Assembly (NCBI GenBank): GCA_029860345.1
Contig: JAOUBJ010000023.1
Coordinates: forward strand, 1-46,190
Length of the DNA: 46,190 bases
Origin: Candidatus Zixiibacteriota bacterium
Lineage (GTDB): Bacteria > Zixibacteria > MSB-5A5 > GN15 > FEB-12
Direction: 5' to 3'
Position numbers and translations under genes: made by a program. Position 1 is the stretch's first letter, and each line of letters begins with the position of its first letter. Below are positions 31,972 through 40,881 of this stretch, one piece after another. The notes below the pieces were generated by a model, which made no database searches, was not told the DNA's origin, and saw only the letters and a list, made by a program, of their open reading frames with translations.

Positions 31972-33288
31972 ATGGCTGACAAACCGTCCAAAGAAGAACT
32001 GATCTACGACTGGAATCGATACGACAAGTTCAGATTCCGATATAAGGAAGGCCTCGAATTCGACGACGAGACACTTCGTGATGGGCTCCAGTCGCCCTCG
32101 ATCACCGATCCCAGTATCGAAGAGAAGCTTGAGCTTCTGGAGCTGATGGAAGGACTGGGCATTCAATGCGCCGACATCGGGCTGCCCGGCTCCGGACCGC
32201 GGGCACAGGCGGATATTGCCGCCATGGTAAACCACATCGTCAAGAACAAGATGAAGCTGCGACCCAACTGCGCGGTGCGAACGGTCAAGGCTGATATCAC
32301 GCCGCTGATCGAGGTTTCGCAGAAAACCGGTTACCCTATTGAAGCCTGCTCGTTCATTGGGTCCTCGCCCATTCGCCAATACGCCGAGGGCTGGACGATT
32401 GAGAAAATGGTGCAACTCACCGAGGATGCGGTCAGCTATGCCGTCGAGAACAAGCTGCCGGTTATGTATGTCACCGAAGACACCACACGCGCCGACCCGG
32501 AGACATTGAGGCGGCTCTTCACAGCGGCCATCAACGCAGGGGCCGAACGAATCTGCGTCTGTGACACGGTGGGACATGTGACGCCCATTGGAGTTCACTA
32601 CTTGATGAAATTCGTCAAGAAACTGGTCAAGGCCATCAAGCCGGAAATCAAGATAGACTGGCACGGTCATTCCGACCGCGGGCTGGCCCTCCCCAACACT
32701 ATGGCCGCGATCGGACAGGGGGCCGATCGGGTACACGCCACCGCTCTCGGTATCGGCGAGAGGGTCGGTAACACGGCCATGGATCTCTTGTTGATCAACC
32801 TAAAGCTCGAAGGAATTATCGACAGTGACCTCACCGGGTTGGCCCAGTATTGCAGGCTCGCCTCGAAGGCGTGCGATGCACCTATTGCATGGAACTATCC
32901 GGCCATGGGTCGTGACGCTTTTCGAACCTCCACCGGCGTGCATGCAGCAGCCATAATCAAAGCCCAGAACAAGGGGCATGACTACCTGGCCGACCGCGTT
33001 TACTCGGGCGTTCCGGCTGAGATGGTGGGGCTTAAACAAGTGATCGAGATCGGTTTTATGTCAGGAGTCTCCAATATCGTGTGGTGGCTCAAGATGAGAG
33101 GGATCGAACCGGACAAGAAACTTGTCGATGAGATCTTCAAAGCGGCCAAGCAACACAACCGCGTCCTCACAGAAGACGAACTTGAGGAACTGGTGAAGTT
33201 CCGTTCGTATGAAAAGGACGATGTACCGCTTGATACTCTTTCCAAATGGGATGAACAGATTGCATCCAAGACAGATGAGCCGGAGTAA
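31972..33288 (+). CDS. LeuA/homocitrate synthase/Re-citrate synthase family enzyme
   Basis: The 438-residue DRE-TIM metallolyase joins acetyl-CoA to a 2-oxoacid. The metal and catalytic motif is DDETLRDGLQSPS; the usual form is TLRDGEQ. The His pair is in WHGHSDRGLALPNTMAAIGQ, and GIGERVGN is the family signature. The second subdomain is present (TSTGVHAAAIIKA, then VGLKQVIEIGFMSGVSN). There is no C-terminal leucine-sensing domain. A roughly 30-residue N-terminal extension (YDWNRYDKFRFRYKEGLEFD) is unusual. The family includes isopropylmalate, homocitrate, citramalate and Re-citrate synthases. The placement next to a homoaconitase-like pair and an isocitrate/isopropylmalate dehydrogenase-like gene, in a catabolic operon, makes Re-citrate synthase an attractive but unproven reading. 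Ribosome site AAGGAAG. Confidence 0.78.
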   Translation: MADKPSKEELIYDWNRYDKFRFRYKEGLEFDDETLRDGLQSPSITDPSIEEKLELLELMEGLGIQCADIGLPGSGPRAQADIAAMVNHIVKNKMKLRPNCAVRTVKADITPLIEVSQKTGYPIEACSFIGSSPIRQYAEGWTIEKMVQLTEDAVSYAVENKLPVMYVTEDTTRADPETLRRLFTAAINAGAERICVCDTVGHVTPIGVHYLMKFVKKLVKAIKPEIKIDWHGHSDRGLALPNTMAAIGQGADRVHATALGIGERVGNTAMDLLLINLKLEGIIDSDLTGLAQYCRLASKACDAPIAWNYPAMGRDAFRTSTGVHAAAIIKAQNKGHDYLADRVYSGVPAEMVGLKQVIEIGFMSGVSNIVWWLKMRGIEPDKKLVDEIFKAAKQHNRVLTEDELEELVKFRSYEKDDVPLDTLSKWDEQIASKTDEPE

Positions 33289-33355
33289 GGCGCCGATGGC
33301 GATCATGTCTCCAAGTATTAATGTTATGACACCTAATTGACACAATGGATACCCA

Positions 33356-34627
33356 ATGGGATATACGATAGCAGAAAAAATCCTGGCCGAACATGCCGGG
33401 TGCGAAGTGACCCCGGGCCAAATCGTCAACGTCCCGGTCGACATGGCCATGGCCAATGAATTGTCGGCCGCATTGGCCATCAAAGAACTGAACAACTGGG
33501 GCATCGACAAGTTGGCCGACTCGGACAAAGTCTGCCTGATTCCGGATCATTTTTCGCCGGCCAAAGATATCAACGCGGCCGGAATCGCACGGGTGGTGCG
33601 CGACTTTGCACGCAAGCACGATGTGAGGTGGTATCTCGAAGTGGGACGAGCCGGGATCGAACATGCTGTGCTGCCGATGGAAGGGATCATCATGCCGGGA
33701 CAGATAATGGTCGGCGGCGACTCGCACACCTGCACGGCCGGCGCCGTTAACAGCTTTTCCACCGGTGTCGGTTCGACCGACATCGCTGCCGCCTGGGCAA
33801 CCGGCGAGGTCTGGCTGAAAGTGCCTCAGTCGGCGCGCTTGACCTACACCGGCAAACTGCGTCCACACGTCTACGGCAAAGACATGATCCTGCACACCCT
33901 GAAGGACCTCGGCACCGCCGGCGCTACCTACATGGCCATCGAGTTTCAGGGCGAAGTGTTCGAACAATTGCCGATATGGGATAGGTTCACCATGGCCAAC
34001 ATGGCTATCGAAGCGGGCGCCAAGACCGGGTTGTTTCAGTTCGACGACAAGACCAAAGAACTGGTCGAGTCCACTCCACGATACAAGTCAGAACGTCCCG
34101 AATATACAATAGCGTCCCCCGACGCCGACGCTGTCTATGCGTTGGAACGCACCTACGACGTGACCGATCTCGAACCGCAGGTGGCCTGTCCTTTCTCACC
34201 GGACAATGTCAAGAACGTCTCCGATGTAAAGGACGTGAAGATCGACCAGGTGGTGATAGGTTCCTGCACCAACGGTTGGCTGGAGGACTTGCAGCATGCC
34301 GCCGAGATGTTCAAGGGTCGCAGTGTACATCCCGACGTGCGGGTGATCATCCTGCCCGGCTCGCAGAAGATTGCGCGACAGGCGTTCGACATGGGCCTGC
34401 CGCAGATATTTATCGACGCCGGATGCGTCTTTTCGACTTCAACCTGCGGGCCGTGTATCGGCGGCCACATGGGAGTGTTGGGCGAAAAGGAAGTTTGCGT
34501 CTCGACAACCAATCGGAATTTTGCCGGACGTATGGGACATCTGAGTTCCGAAGTTTACCTGACCAACCCGAGCATCGCGGCCGCTTCAGCGGTTCTGGGT
34601 CGTGTCGGGTCACCGGAGGAGTTGTAG
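33356..34627 (+). CDS. Aconitase-family large subunit (isopropylmalate isomerase/homoaconitase type)
   Basis: The 423-residue protein has the two-subunit hydrolyase architecture of LeuC and homoaconitase. The [4Fe-4S] ligands are the Cys of VIGSCTNGWLEDL and the two in STCGPCIGGHMG. VGGDSHTCTAGAVNSFSTGV, NRNFAGRMGHLSSEVYLTNP and an N-terminal GYTIAEKILAEHAG are standard. It moves a hydroxyl group on a tricarboxylic or alkylmalic acid by dehydration and rehydration. It is of the short archaeal-like type rather than the 470-residue bacterial LeuC. The substrate is fixed mainly by the small subunit, encoded one base downstream. A 67-base gap separates it from the synthase gene. Confidence 0.87.
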   Translation: MGYTIAEKILAEHAGCEVTPGQIVNVPVDMAMANELSAALAIKELNNWGIDKLADSDKVCLIPDHFSPAKDINAAGIARVVRDFARKHDVRWYLEVGRAGIEHAVLPMEGIIMPGQIMVGGDSHTCTAGAVNSFSTGVGSTDIAAAWATGEVWLKVPQSARLTYTGKLRPHVYGKDMILHTLKDLGTAGATYMAIEFQGEVFEQLPIWDRFTMANMAIEAGAKTGLFQFDDKTKELVESTPRYKSERPEYTIASPDADAVYALERTYDVTDLEPQVACPFSPDNVKNVSDVKDVKIDQVVIGSCTNGWLEDLQHAAEMFKGRSVHPDVRVIILPGSQKIARQAFDMGLPQIFIDAGCVFSTSTCGPCIGGHMGVLGEKEVCVSTTNRNFAGRMGHLSSEVYLTNPSIAAASAVLGRVGSPEEL

Positions 34628-34628
34628 T

Positions 34629-35123
34629 ATGGATATCAAGGGAAAAGTATACCGGGTCGGCGACAATATCAACACCGACGTTATCATGCCGGGTCGCTGG
34701 TGCCATCTGACCGAAGAGGTCGATCTGGCCAAGCACTGCATGGAAGACTACGACACCGAGTTTGTAAATACGATCAACGTTGGCGATGTAATAGTGGCCG
34801 ACGACAATTTCGGCTGCGGCTCATCGCGCGAGGTCGCGCCGTTGTCTTTCAAAGCAGTCGGGCTTGGCGGCGTCGTTGCCAAATCGTTCGCGCGCATTTT
34901 CTATCGCAACGCGATCAACATCGGCCTGCCGATTTTCGAGTCGCCGGAGTGTGTCGAAGTCACCGAGGCCGGTGATGAACTAGAAATCGACATGTTCGGC
35001 GGCAAGATCGTGAACAAGACCAAAGGCAAAGAGTTCACCTTTGCACCTTTCCCACCGTTCATGAAGACGATCATCGAAAAAGGCGGCCTCAAAGGCTGGG
35101 TGCTGGAGAGGCTGCGGGGGTAG
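34629..35123 (+). CDS. Aconitase-family small subunit with atypical substrate loop
   Basis: The start is ATG at 34629, one base after the large-subunit stop; 164 residues. It has YRVGDNINTDVIMPGRWCHL at residues 8-27 and DDNFGCGSSREVAPLSFKAV, the swivel-domain signature, then ARIFYRNAINIGLPIFE. In archaeal-type isopropylmalate isomerases and homoaconitases, the segment after PGR is Tyr-Leu plus a residue that sets specificity (for example YLV/YLI or YLR). Here it is Trp24-Cys25-His26. The pocket should therefore differ from both leucine and lysine pathway enzymes. The intact SSRE motif indicates an active enzyme. This is one reason to doubt a leucine-biosynthesis label. Confidence 0.85.
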   Translation: MDIKGKVYRVGDNINTDVIMPGRWCHLTEEVDLAKHCMEDYDTEFVNTINVGDVIVADDNFGCGSSREVAPLSFKAVGLGGVVAKSFARIFYRNAINIGLPIFESPECVEVTEAGDELEIDMFGGKIVNKTKGKEFTFAPFPPFMKTIIEKGGLKGWVLERLRG

Positions 35124-35172
35124 TTCGCTTCCTACGTTTTGGGATGTTACCCTTATATGAGGATACAATAAC

Positions 35173-35589
35173 ATGAATACCAATATCGAATCGGTTACCA
35201 CCGAAGAATTCAAACGGAGTCTTCCCAGACTGTGTCTCAGTCCGCGCGTTCTACCCAGGAAAAGACGTGACCTGCAGATTCTGTTCAAGAGCGTCGCCAT
35301 AACACTGGATACGAAGAAGCAATACACGGCTGCCGAATTCGACCAGCACCTACAGTCCTGGTTGGAGAGTGTGGGCTCCGGTCTTCGAGTGGATCATGTC
35401 ACCCTGCGGCGGCATCTTGTGGATGAGGATTATGTACGCAGGGATCGGGCCGGGGGAACCTACGTACCGGTCCGCCGGGCGCGGTCTGAAATCTTCGAGC
35501 CCGACGTTGAGGAGATTGATCCCTTGAGCCTGGTTAACGAAGCAATCCTTCAGCGAGAAGATCGAAAGCGTCGTCACCGGAGCAAGTAG
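35173..35589 (+). CDS. DUF2087 domain protein
   Basis: The 138-residue protein has one DUF2087 domain at residues about 28-100. LPRKRRDLQILFKSVAITLD, QYTAAEFDQHLQSWL, then VTLRRHLVDEDYVRRDRAGG and TYVPV match the pattern of Y(S/T).E.N..L...D....RR.LVD...L.R...G..Y. The domain is winged-helix-like and often linked to regulators, but its role is not established. The C-terminal tail is acidic then basic (REDRKRRHRSK). It lies 49 bases after the aconitase-like small subunit and before a repeat-filled gap, so it is likely the last gene of that transcript. GAGGATAC precedes the ATG. Confidence 0.8.
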   Translation: MNTNIESVTTEEFKRSLPRLCLSPRVLPRKRRDLQILFKSVAITLDTKKQYTAAEFDQHLQSWLESVGSGLRVDHVTLRRHLVDEDYVRRDRAGGTYVPVRRARSEIFEPDVEEIDPLSLVNEAILQREDRKRRHRSK

Positions 35590-36065
35590 GTCGGCAGGTC
35601 TGTTCAGGTTATGGTACTTAGGGTCGTGTCGCATTGTGTTGGGTACCGTTTCACAAGAAGACCAATGCCCTCCCGTTTTGTCATGTCGGACTTGATCCAG
35701 CACAGGTAAACCTGTTATTCGCGCTGAGCGCGTTATTCTACATCCGTAATCCTTATGTGAGCAGGGCTCCTAACTGGAGGTCCCAAGACTGGATTCCGGC
35801 CTTCGCCGGAATGACGGTGGAGGGCCACGCACGGCGATGGTAATCCAACTTTCCTCCTCCGCCTACTTGACCCAGAGGCGCATTCAATTATATTCCGACC
35901 TATTGATCCTGTAGCGGTAACACCCTTCGACTGCGCTCAGGGTGACAGGGTCAAGCCCTGTAATTGGCGCTTTGCGCCCTGCGTATTGGCATTCGACAAC
36001 GGTACCCCACCCAGAGCAAGGCGTTGGGTGGGTTGTGATCAGATAACAACGAGAGGAAAAAGAAC
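35590..36065. repeat. Intergenic repeat region before the dehydrogenase gene
   Basis: 35680-35702 (GTCATGTCGGACTTGATCCA then GCA) and 35789-35815 (CTGGATTCCGGCCTTCGCCG then GAATGAC) are facing palindrome halves about 86 bases apart. 35930-35943 belongs to the 4089 family (TTCGACTGCGCTCAGGGTGAC). 36006-36032 is a hairpin CCCACCCA...TGGGTGGG just upstream of the ribosome site GAGAGGAAAA. No gene is seen. A promoter for the dehydrogenase is expected but not recognised. Confidence 0.65.
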
Positions 36066-37142
36066 TTGCACAAGATAGCAGTTTTAGGCGGAGACGGAAT
36101 CGGACCGGAAGTGACGACAGAAGCACTCAAAGTGCTCCAAGTTGCATCAGAACTTACAGGCTTCAAATACGAAACGACCGAGTATCCATTCGGATCGGAA
36201 CATTACCTCAAGACAGGCGAACTGGTACCGGATTCGGTCTACGACGAATACCGTCAGCACGACGCTATCTACCTTGGCGCCATCGGTGACCCGCGCTGCG
36301 AAGTCGGCCTGGTCGAACGCGCAGTGATTGCAGGCATCAGGTTCAAGCTGGATCTGTATATCAATCTGCGACCGATCAAACTGTATTCCGAAGCACTCTG
36401 CCCGATCAAAAACAAAAAGTGCGAAGATGTCGACATGGTAGTCGTGCGCGAAAACACCGAAGATGTCTACACCGGTCTCGGCGGTATAATGAAGGCAGGC
36501 ACACCGGATGAAGTGGCTATCGCCAACATGGTGTTCACGCGCAAAGGTTGCGAGCGGGCCGTGCGCTACGCTTTCGAACTGGCCAAAGCGCGCAACAAGG
36601 ACAACAAAGTCACGCTGGTTGACAAGGCCAACGCAATCCGTGCCCAGGATATCTGGACCCGCACCATGGAAGAGGTCGGCTCCGAGTATCCCGATATCGA
36701 GAAGGACCATGCATACATTGACGCCGCCTGTATGTGGCTGGTGAAAAACCCTGAGTGGTTCGATGTTGTCGTAACCACTAACATTTTCGGTGACATTTTC
36801 ACCGACCTCGGCGCTATGGTGCAGGGCGGTATGGGTATCGCCGCTTCCGGCAACATTCATCCGGGGCAGGTATCAATGTTCGAGCCAATCCACGGTTCGG
36901 CGCCCAAGTACAAAGACAAGAACGTCGCCTGTCCGATAGCCGCGATTATGGCCGGACAGATGATGCTTGATTTCCTTGGCGAGAAAGAGGGCGCCGCCGT
37001 TATAGAGAATGCGGTAACGTCGCTGCTAAAGTCAGGCAAGCTACCGTCGCTGGATGCCCGCAGCGGTTTCTCGACTTCGCAAGTCGGCGACATGGTTGTG
37101 GACGAACTGAAAAAAAGTAATACCCGCACGACCAGCGTCTGA
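36066..37142 (+). CDS. Isocitrate/isopropylmalate dehydrogenase family enzyme
   Basis: The start is TTG at 36066, after GAGAGGAAAA; 358 residues. It is an NAD(P)-dependent beta-decarboxylating dehydrogenase with LGGDGIGPEV, DLYINLRPIKLY, VVRENTEDVYTGLGG, DKANAIRAQDIW, TTNIFGDIFTDLGAMVQGGM and FEPIHGSAPKYKDKNVACP. In LeuB the residues three and four before the first substrate Arg are a Leu-Leu pair that holds the isopropyl group. Here they are Ile88-Ala89 (Arg92), which argues against 3-isopropylmalate. The VRENTED form resembles isocitrate, homoisocitrate or tartrate-type members. It would complete a synthase, isomerase and dehydrogenase chain with the three genes upstream, producing a 2-oxoacid. 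The true substrate is open. Confidence 0.85.
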   Translation: MHKIAVLGGDGIGPEVTTEALKVLQVASELTGFKYETTEYPFGSEHYLKTGELVPDSVYDEYRQHDAIYLGAIGDPRCEVGLVERAVIAGIRFKLDLYINLRPIKLYSEALCPIKNKKCEDVDMVVVRENTEDVYTGLGGIMKAGTPDEVAIANMVFTRKGCERAVRYAFELAKARNKDNKVTLVDKANAIRAQDIWTRTMEEVGSEYPDIEKDHAYIDAACMWLVKNPEWFDVVVTTNIFGDIFTDLGAMVQGGMGIAASGNIHPGQVSMFEPIHGSAPKYKDKNVACPIAAIMAGQMMLDFLGEKEGAAVIENAVTSLLKSGKLPSLDARSGFSTSQVGDMVVDELKKSNTRTTSV

Positions 37143-37206
37143 AGACAACGCCGGTTATGCATATAGACAAAGACAGAGCAGAACGCATAGCGTAAGGAGA
37201 AAGACT

Positions 37207-38400
37207 ATGGCGTTTACCAAAGCGTATGTTCCCTATGGAGGATACTGGAGCAGCCCCTACGCCAAATGGCAGGGGAGTTTTGCCGACATGCATTCGATGA
37301 AACTGGCCGCCACAACGGCTGCCAAGTTTTTTGAGGCGCGCAAGATCGCGCCGGACCGGTTTGACAATTGCTATCTCGGTTTGACCATTCCGCAGCAGCA
37401 CAGTTTCTACGGCGGTCCCTGGTTGGCCGGATTGTTCGGCGATGGCGGCATTACCGGGCCCTGGATCAACCAGGCATGTATCACCGGCGCTGTCTGCGTC
37501 AAGATGGCTTCGCAGGACATTGACGGCGGGGTGGCTCAGTCCAGTCTTGTGGTTGCCGCCGACCGTTGCTCCAACGGTCCGCATCTGTACTATCCCAGCC
37601 AGTCCGCCCCGGGTGGAACAGGGAAGGCCGAAAACTGGGTGTGGGACAATTTCAGCTTCGATCCCTGGGCAAAGGGATCGATGATTCAAACGGCTGAGAA
37701 CGTCGCCAAAGAGTGCGACATCTCAAAAGATGAACAGGACGAATTGACTCAGCGTCGGTTCGAACAGTACCAGATGGCCTTTGCCGACGACCGGGCTTTT
37801 CAGAAGAAGTACATGATTCCGGTCGAGGTCGGAAGGGGTAAGCGTGCGAAATCCATAGATGCCGACGAAGGTGTCTTCCCAACGACGCTCGACGGACTAA
37901 AGGGGCTCAAGCCGATGATGCCCGAAGGGACGGTTTCGTTCGGCTCACAGACTCACCCGGCCGATGGTAACTCCGGAATGATCGTTACGACCAAAGAGAT
38001 CGCGGCTGAGTTGGCCACAGATTCCAAAATTGAAATCCAGTTTGTCGGATTCGGTACTGCCCGCACCAAGAAGGGTTACATGGCTATGGCGGTCGCTCCG
38101 GCGGCCAAAGCAGCGCTTGAGGACGCCGGTATCAGTGTTGGTGATTTGAAGGCTGTGCATACTCACAACCCGTTTGCGGTGAATGACATTCATCTGTCAC
38201 GCGAACTGGGCTATGACAAAAACGAAATGAATAACTACGGCAGCCCGTTGATCTGGGGACACCCCCAGGGACCGACGGCTCTCCGGGTCATAATGGAACT
38301 AATCGAAGAATTGGCCACCAAGGGTGGCGGCTACGGTCTTTTTGCCGGATGCGCCGCCGGCGATACCGCGGCAGGATGTGTCGTGAAAGTATCCGGTTAG
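37207..38400 (+). CDS. Thiolase family protein (divergent acetyl-CoA acyltransferase)
   Basis: The 397-residue length is that of a thiolase. The nucleophilic Cys lies in INQACITGAVCVKM (usually NRFCASG), the His in WGHPQGPTALR, and the second Cys in FAGCAAGDTAAG. The usual NEAFA motif is replaced by HNPFAVND. The N-terminus (AYVPYGGYWSSPYAKWQGSF) is also unusual. All three catalytic positions are therefore kept while the acyl pocket differs, suggesting an uncommon 3-oxoacyl-CoA substrate. Many relatives of this kind lie in anaerobic acyl-CoA pathways. It follows the dehydrogenase gene by 64 bases, with AAGGAGAAAGACT before the ATG, and a strong terminator ends the transcript. Confidence 0.85.
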   Translation: MAFTKAYVPYGGYWSSPYAKWQGSFADMHSMKLAATTAAKFFEARKIAPDRFDNCYLGLTIPQQHSFYGGPWLAGLFGDGGITGPWINQACITGAVCVKMASQDIDGGVAQSSLVVAADRCSNGPHLYYPSQSAPGGTGKAENWVWDNFSFDPWAKGSMIQTAENVAKECDISKDEQDELTQRRFEQYQMAFADDRAFQKKYMIPVEVGRGKRAKSIDADEGVFPTTLDGLKGLKPMMPEGTVSFGSQTHPADGNSGMIVTTKEIAAELATDSKIEIQFVGFGTARTKKGYMAMAVAPAAKAALEDAGISVGDLKAVHTHNPFAVNDIHLSRELGYDKNEMNNYGSPLIWGHPQGPTALRVIMELIEELATKGGGYGLFAGCAAGDTAAGCVVKVSG

Positions 38401-38425
38401 TATAGGCTATCTCAGTCCACGATTC

Positions 38426-38457
38426 ACGGGCGGGTCTTTTTGGACTCGCCCGTTTCT
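38426..38457 (+). terminator. Rho-independent terminator after the thiolase gene
   Basis: ACGGGCGGGTC (38426-38436), loop TTTTTG, GACTCGCCCGT (38443-38453) forms an 11-base stem with one wobble pair, followed by TTCTATT. A partial second copy of the right arm, CGGACTCGCCCGTTTCTTTT, lies at 38547-38566. Confidence 0.85.
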
Positions 38458-38734
38458 ATTCTTGGGCGTGGTGTACGTCCTCGTGCGCCACGCAACTGCA
38501 GGGGCAGACGGGGACGTCTGCCGCCCACAAGCTTACCTGTCTCGGATCGGACTCGCCCGTTTCTTTTGCGTATCTTGTCCTTTGCAACGTAAACAAGTCA
38601 ATTGTGGTTAATGAAACCGAAGTAGTGTCGTTGACGGGCATTGATGCACTCTTGGCTCCGAATTCTCTTGCGCCCTCCGGCTATCGACACTTTATTCCGG
38701 TCGCTCTGACAACGAATGAACATAGGATATAGCG
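38458..38734. repeat. Intergenic region with dispersed repeat (38464-38528)
   Basis: GGGCGTGGTGTACGTCCTCG then TGCG (38464-38487) and GGCAGACGGGGACGTCTGCC then GCCCAC (38503-38528) match the two parts of the element at 15920-16004, here without the intervening insert. The right part contains the hairpin GGCAGACGgggaCGTCTGCC. The remaining bases to 38734 show no gene; the promoter of the acyl-CoA synthetase should lie there. Confidence 0.7.
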
Positions 38735-40861
38735 ATGAATACAGAACTAGACGGCATTTTCAGGCCACGATCAATTGCAGTGATAGGTGCATCAAGCAAG
38801 AGGGGAACCATCGGCCACTCTATCCTGCACAATCTGATCGAGTACTCATTCAACGGCAAGGTATTTCCGGTCAACCCCAAGGCAAATGTTATTCACTCTA
38901 TCAAATGCTATTCCACGATTCTCGATGTACCCGATGCTGTCGATCTGGCCATAATAATCGTCCCGGCCGACCACGTGGGACCTATCCTCGAACAGTGTGG
39001 TGACAAAGGTGTAAAGGGAGTGGTGGTGATCTCGTCGGGTTTCAAGGAAGTCGGTGAAGATGGAGTTGCCAAGGAGGAGGCACTGCTCAAGATCATTCGC
39101 AAGTATCGTATGCGGATGATCGGACCGAATTGTTTTGGCGTACTTAACACCGACCTCGAATACTCGATGAATGCCACGTTTTCCAAGGCCCAGCCGTTGC
39201 GTGGACGCATTGGATTCATGTCGCAATCGGGTGCGCTCGGCGAGGCTATTCTCGGTCTGGCCAATGATCTTAACCTCGGTTTTTCAATGTTCGCATCGGT
39301 AGGAAACAAGGCGGACATTTCCGGCAATGACATTTTGGCTTATTGGGCCGACGATCCAAATACCGATGTCATTCTCATGTATCTGGAAAGTTTTGGTGAT
39401 CCCCGGGAGTTCACGCGCATCGCCCGGGAACTGTCGCGCAAGAAACCAATCGTTGCGGTCAAAGCGGGACGCACTGCCGCAGGCGCGCGGGCCGTCAGTT
39501 CGCACACCGGCGTGCTGGCCGGGTTGGATGTCGGCACCGATGCTCTGCTGGAGCAGTGCGGCGTCACCCGTGTGACTTCGATAGATGAATTGTTCGATGT
39601 CGCAGGAGCCTTATCAAACCAGCCAATACCGCGGGGAGACCGAATTGCCGTGATTACCAACGCCGGCGGCCCCGGCATTCTCGCCACCGATGCTGTTGTA
39701 AACCTCGGTATGAAGATGGCTACGTTCGACAAGAAGACTACCAAAATACTCAGGGAGAAACTGCCGTTGGTAGCGTCGGTCAACAATCCGGTTGATGTGA
39801 TCGCCGCCGGTGGTCCGGACAGTTATCGTATCGCCATGGACGCAGTTTTGTCCGACCCTAATGTGGATGCTGTCATCGTGATCTTCGTGCCGCCGGTGGT
39901 TGTCGATCACAAAGCTGTAATTGATGAAATCGTCGCGGCTATCGACAATGACAAAAATCAAAAAACAGTGTTAGGCTGTTTCATGGCGATACCGTCCGGA
40001 ATCGCCGGCTCTGAGGCAATGATCAAGCACAAGATACCTATCTACACATTCCCGGAATCAGCCGCCAAGGCCATGTCGGCTTTGGTGCGCCGTCGCCGAT
40101 GGATCGACCGACCGATGAGCGAACCACAGGCATTCAAAGCGCACACGAAAGTCGTGCAGCAGATTATCGACAACGCTCGCGCCGACAATCGCCAAACTAT
40201 CATCGGTGGTGAGGCCCTTGGCATCCTCGATGCTTACGGTGTGAACGTCGCCAGATCGATCAGGACTGAAACGGCCAGAGAGGCCTGTGTGATCGCCGGT
40301 GAACTCGGTTTCCCGGTTATTATGAAAGTGGACGGACCCGAAGTACTGCACAAGACCGAAGTGGGTGGTGTGTCGACCGATCTCAGGTCGGCCGAGGAAG
40401 TGTCGCTCGCTTTTGAATCGATGCGGGAAAACTGTGAGACGGCTCAAACCGGATTCTCCGGTGTGATCATACAGGAGTTGATCACCGGCGCGGTGGAGAC
40501 AATCATAGGCATGAATCACGATCCGGCTTTCGGTCCGCTGATCATGTTCGGCCTGGGTGGTATTTTCGTTGAAGTGATGAAAGATGTTACCTTCAAGGTG
40601 CATCCGGTTACGCCGCATGATGCCAGGGAAATGTTAGAATCCATAAAGGGCTACCCGTTGCTCAACGGCTTCCGGGGCGCTCCCGCGGTTGACTTTGACT
40701 GTCTGGCAGAGACGATCCTCCGCCTGTCGCAGTTGGTGACGGATTTCCCCGAGATCGATTCGTTCGATGTTAACCCGTTCTTTGCAGCGGCCGACCGCAA
40801 GAACTCCAAAGCGGTTGATGCCCGCTTTATGTTACGATTGGAAAGACCCAGAATCGGCTGA
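38735..40861 (+). CDS. ADP-forming acyl-CoA (acetyl-CoA) synthetase, fused alpha-beta
   Basis: The 708-residue protein has the fused alpha-beta order. The CoA-binding domain starts GIFRPRSIAVIGASSKRGTI, the succinyl-CoA ligase-like domains cover about 150-460, and the ATP-grasp beta part covers about 480-708 (GFPVIMKVDGPEVLHKTEVG, then GVIIQELI and MFGLGGIFVEVMKD). The phosphorylated His is in SSHTGVLAG and is His257, the position reported for archaeal acetyl-CoA synthetase (ADP-forming). It converts acyl-CoA, ADP and phosphate to acid, CoA and ATP, giving substrate-level phosphorylation from acetyl-CoA or another acyl-CoA of the pathway; it can also run in reverse to activate acids. Last plus-strand gene of the catabolic region; it converges with the lipoprotein-like gene. 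Confidence 0.92.
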   Translation: MNTELDGIFRPRSIAVIGASSKRGTIGHSILHNLIEYSFNGKVFPVNPKANVIHSIKCYSTILDVPDAVDLAIIIVPADHVGPILEQCGDKGVKGVVVISSGFKEVGEDGVAKEEALLKIIRKYRMRMIGPNCFGVLNTDLEYSMNATFSKAQPLRGRIGFMSQSGALGEAILGLANDLNLGFSMFASVGNKADISGNDILAYWADDPNTDVILMYLESFGDPREFTRIARELSRKKPIVAVKAGRTAAGARAVSSHTGVLAGLDVGTDALLEQCGVTRVTSIDELFDVAGALSNQPIPRGDRIAVITNAGGPGILATDAVVNLGMKMATFDKKTTKILREKLPLVASVNNPVDVIAAGGPDSYRIAMDAVLSDPNVDAVIVIFVPPVVVDHKAVIDEIVAAIDNDKNQKTVLGCFMAIPSGIAGSEAMIKHKIPIYTFPESAAKAMSALVRRRRWIDRPMSEPQAFKAHTKVVQQIIDNARADNRQTIIGGEALGILDAYGVNVARSIRTETAREACVIAGELGFPVIMKVDGPEVLHKTEVGGVSTDLRSAEEVSLAFESMRENCETAQTGFSGVIIQELITGAVETIIGMNHDPAFGPLIMFGLGGIFVEVMKDVTFKVHPVTPHDAREMLESIKGYPLLNGFRGAPAVDFDCLAETILRLSQLVTDFPEIDSFDVNPFFAAADRKNSKAVDARFMLRLERPRIG

Positions 40862-40881
40862 GAACCTGTCGGCTCAGGTGC

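Noticed and set aside
36147-36860. 237-codon minus-strand frame
   Set aside because: It is antisense to the clear isocitrate/isopropylmalate dehydrogenase-family gene.
31972-37142. Ordinary leucine biosynthesis operon
   Set aside because: No leucine-sensing domain in the synthase, an atypical isomerase loop and the lack of the Leu-Leu pocket in the dehydrogenase, together with the catabolic setting, make this less likely, though not excluded.
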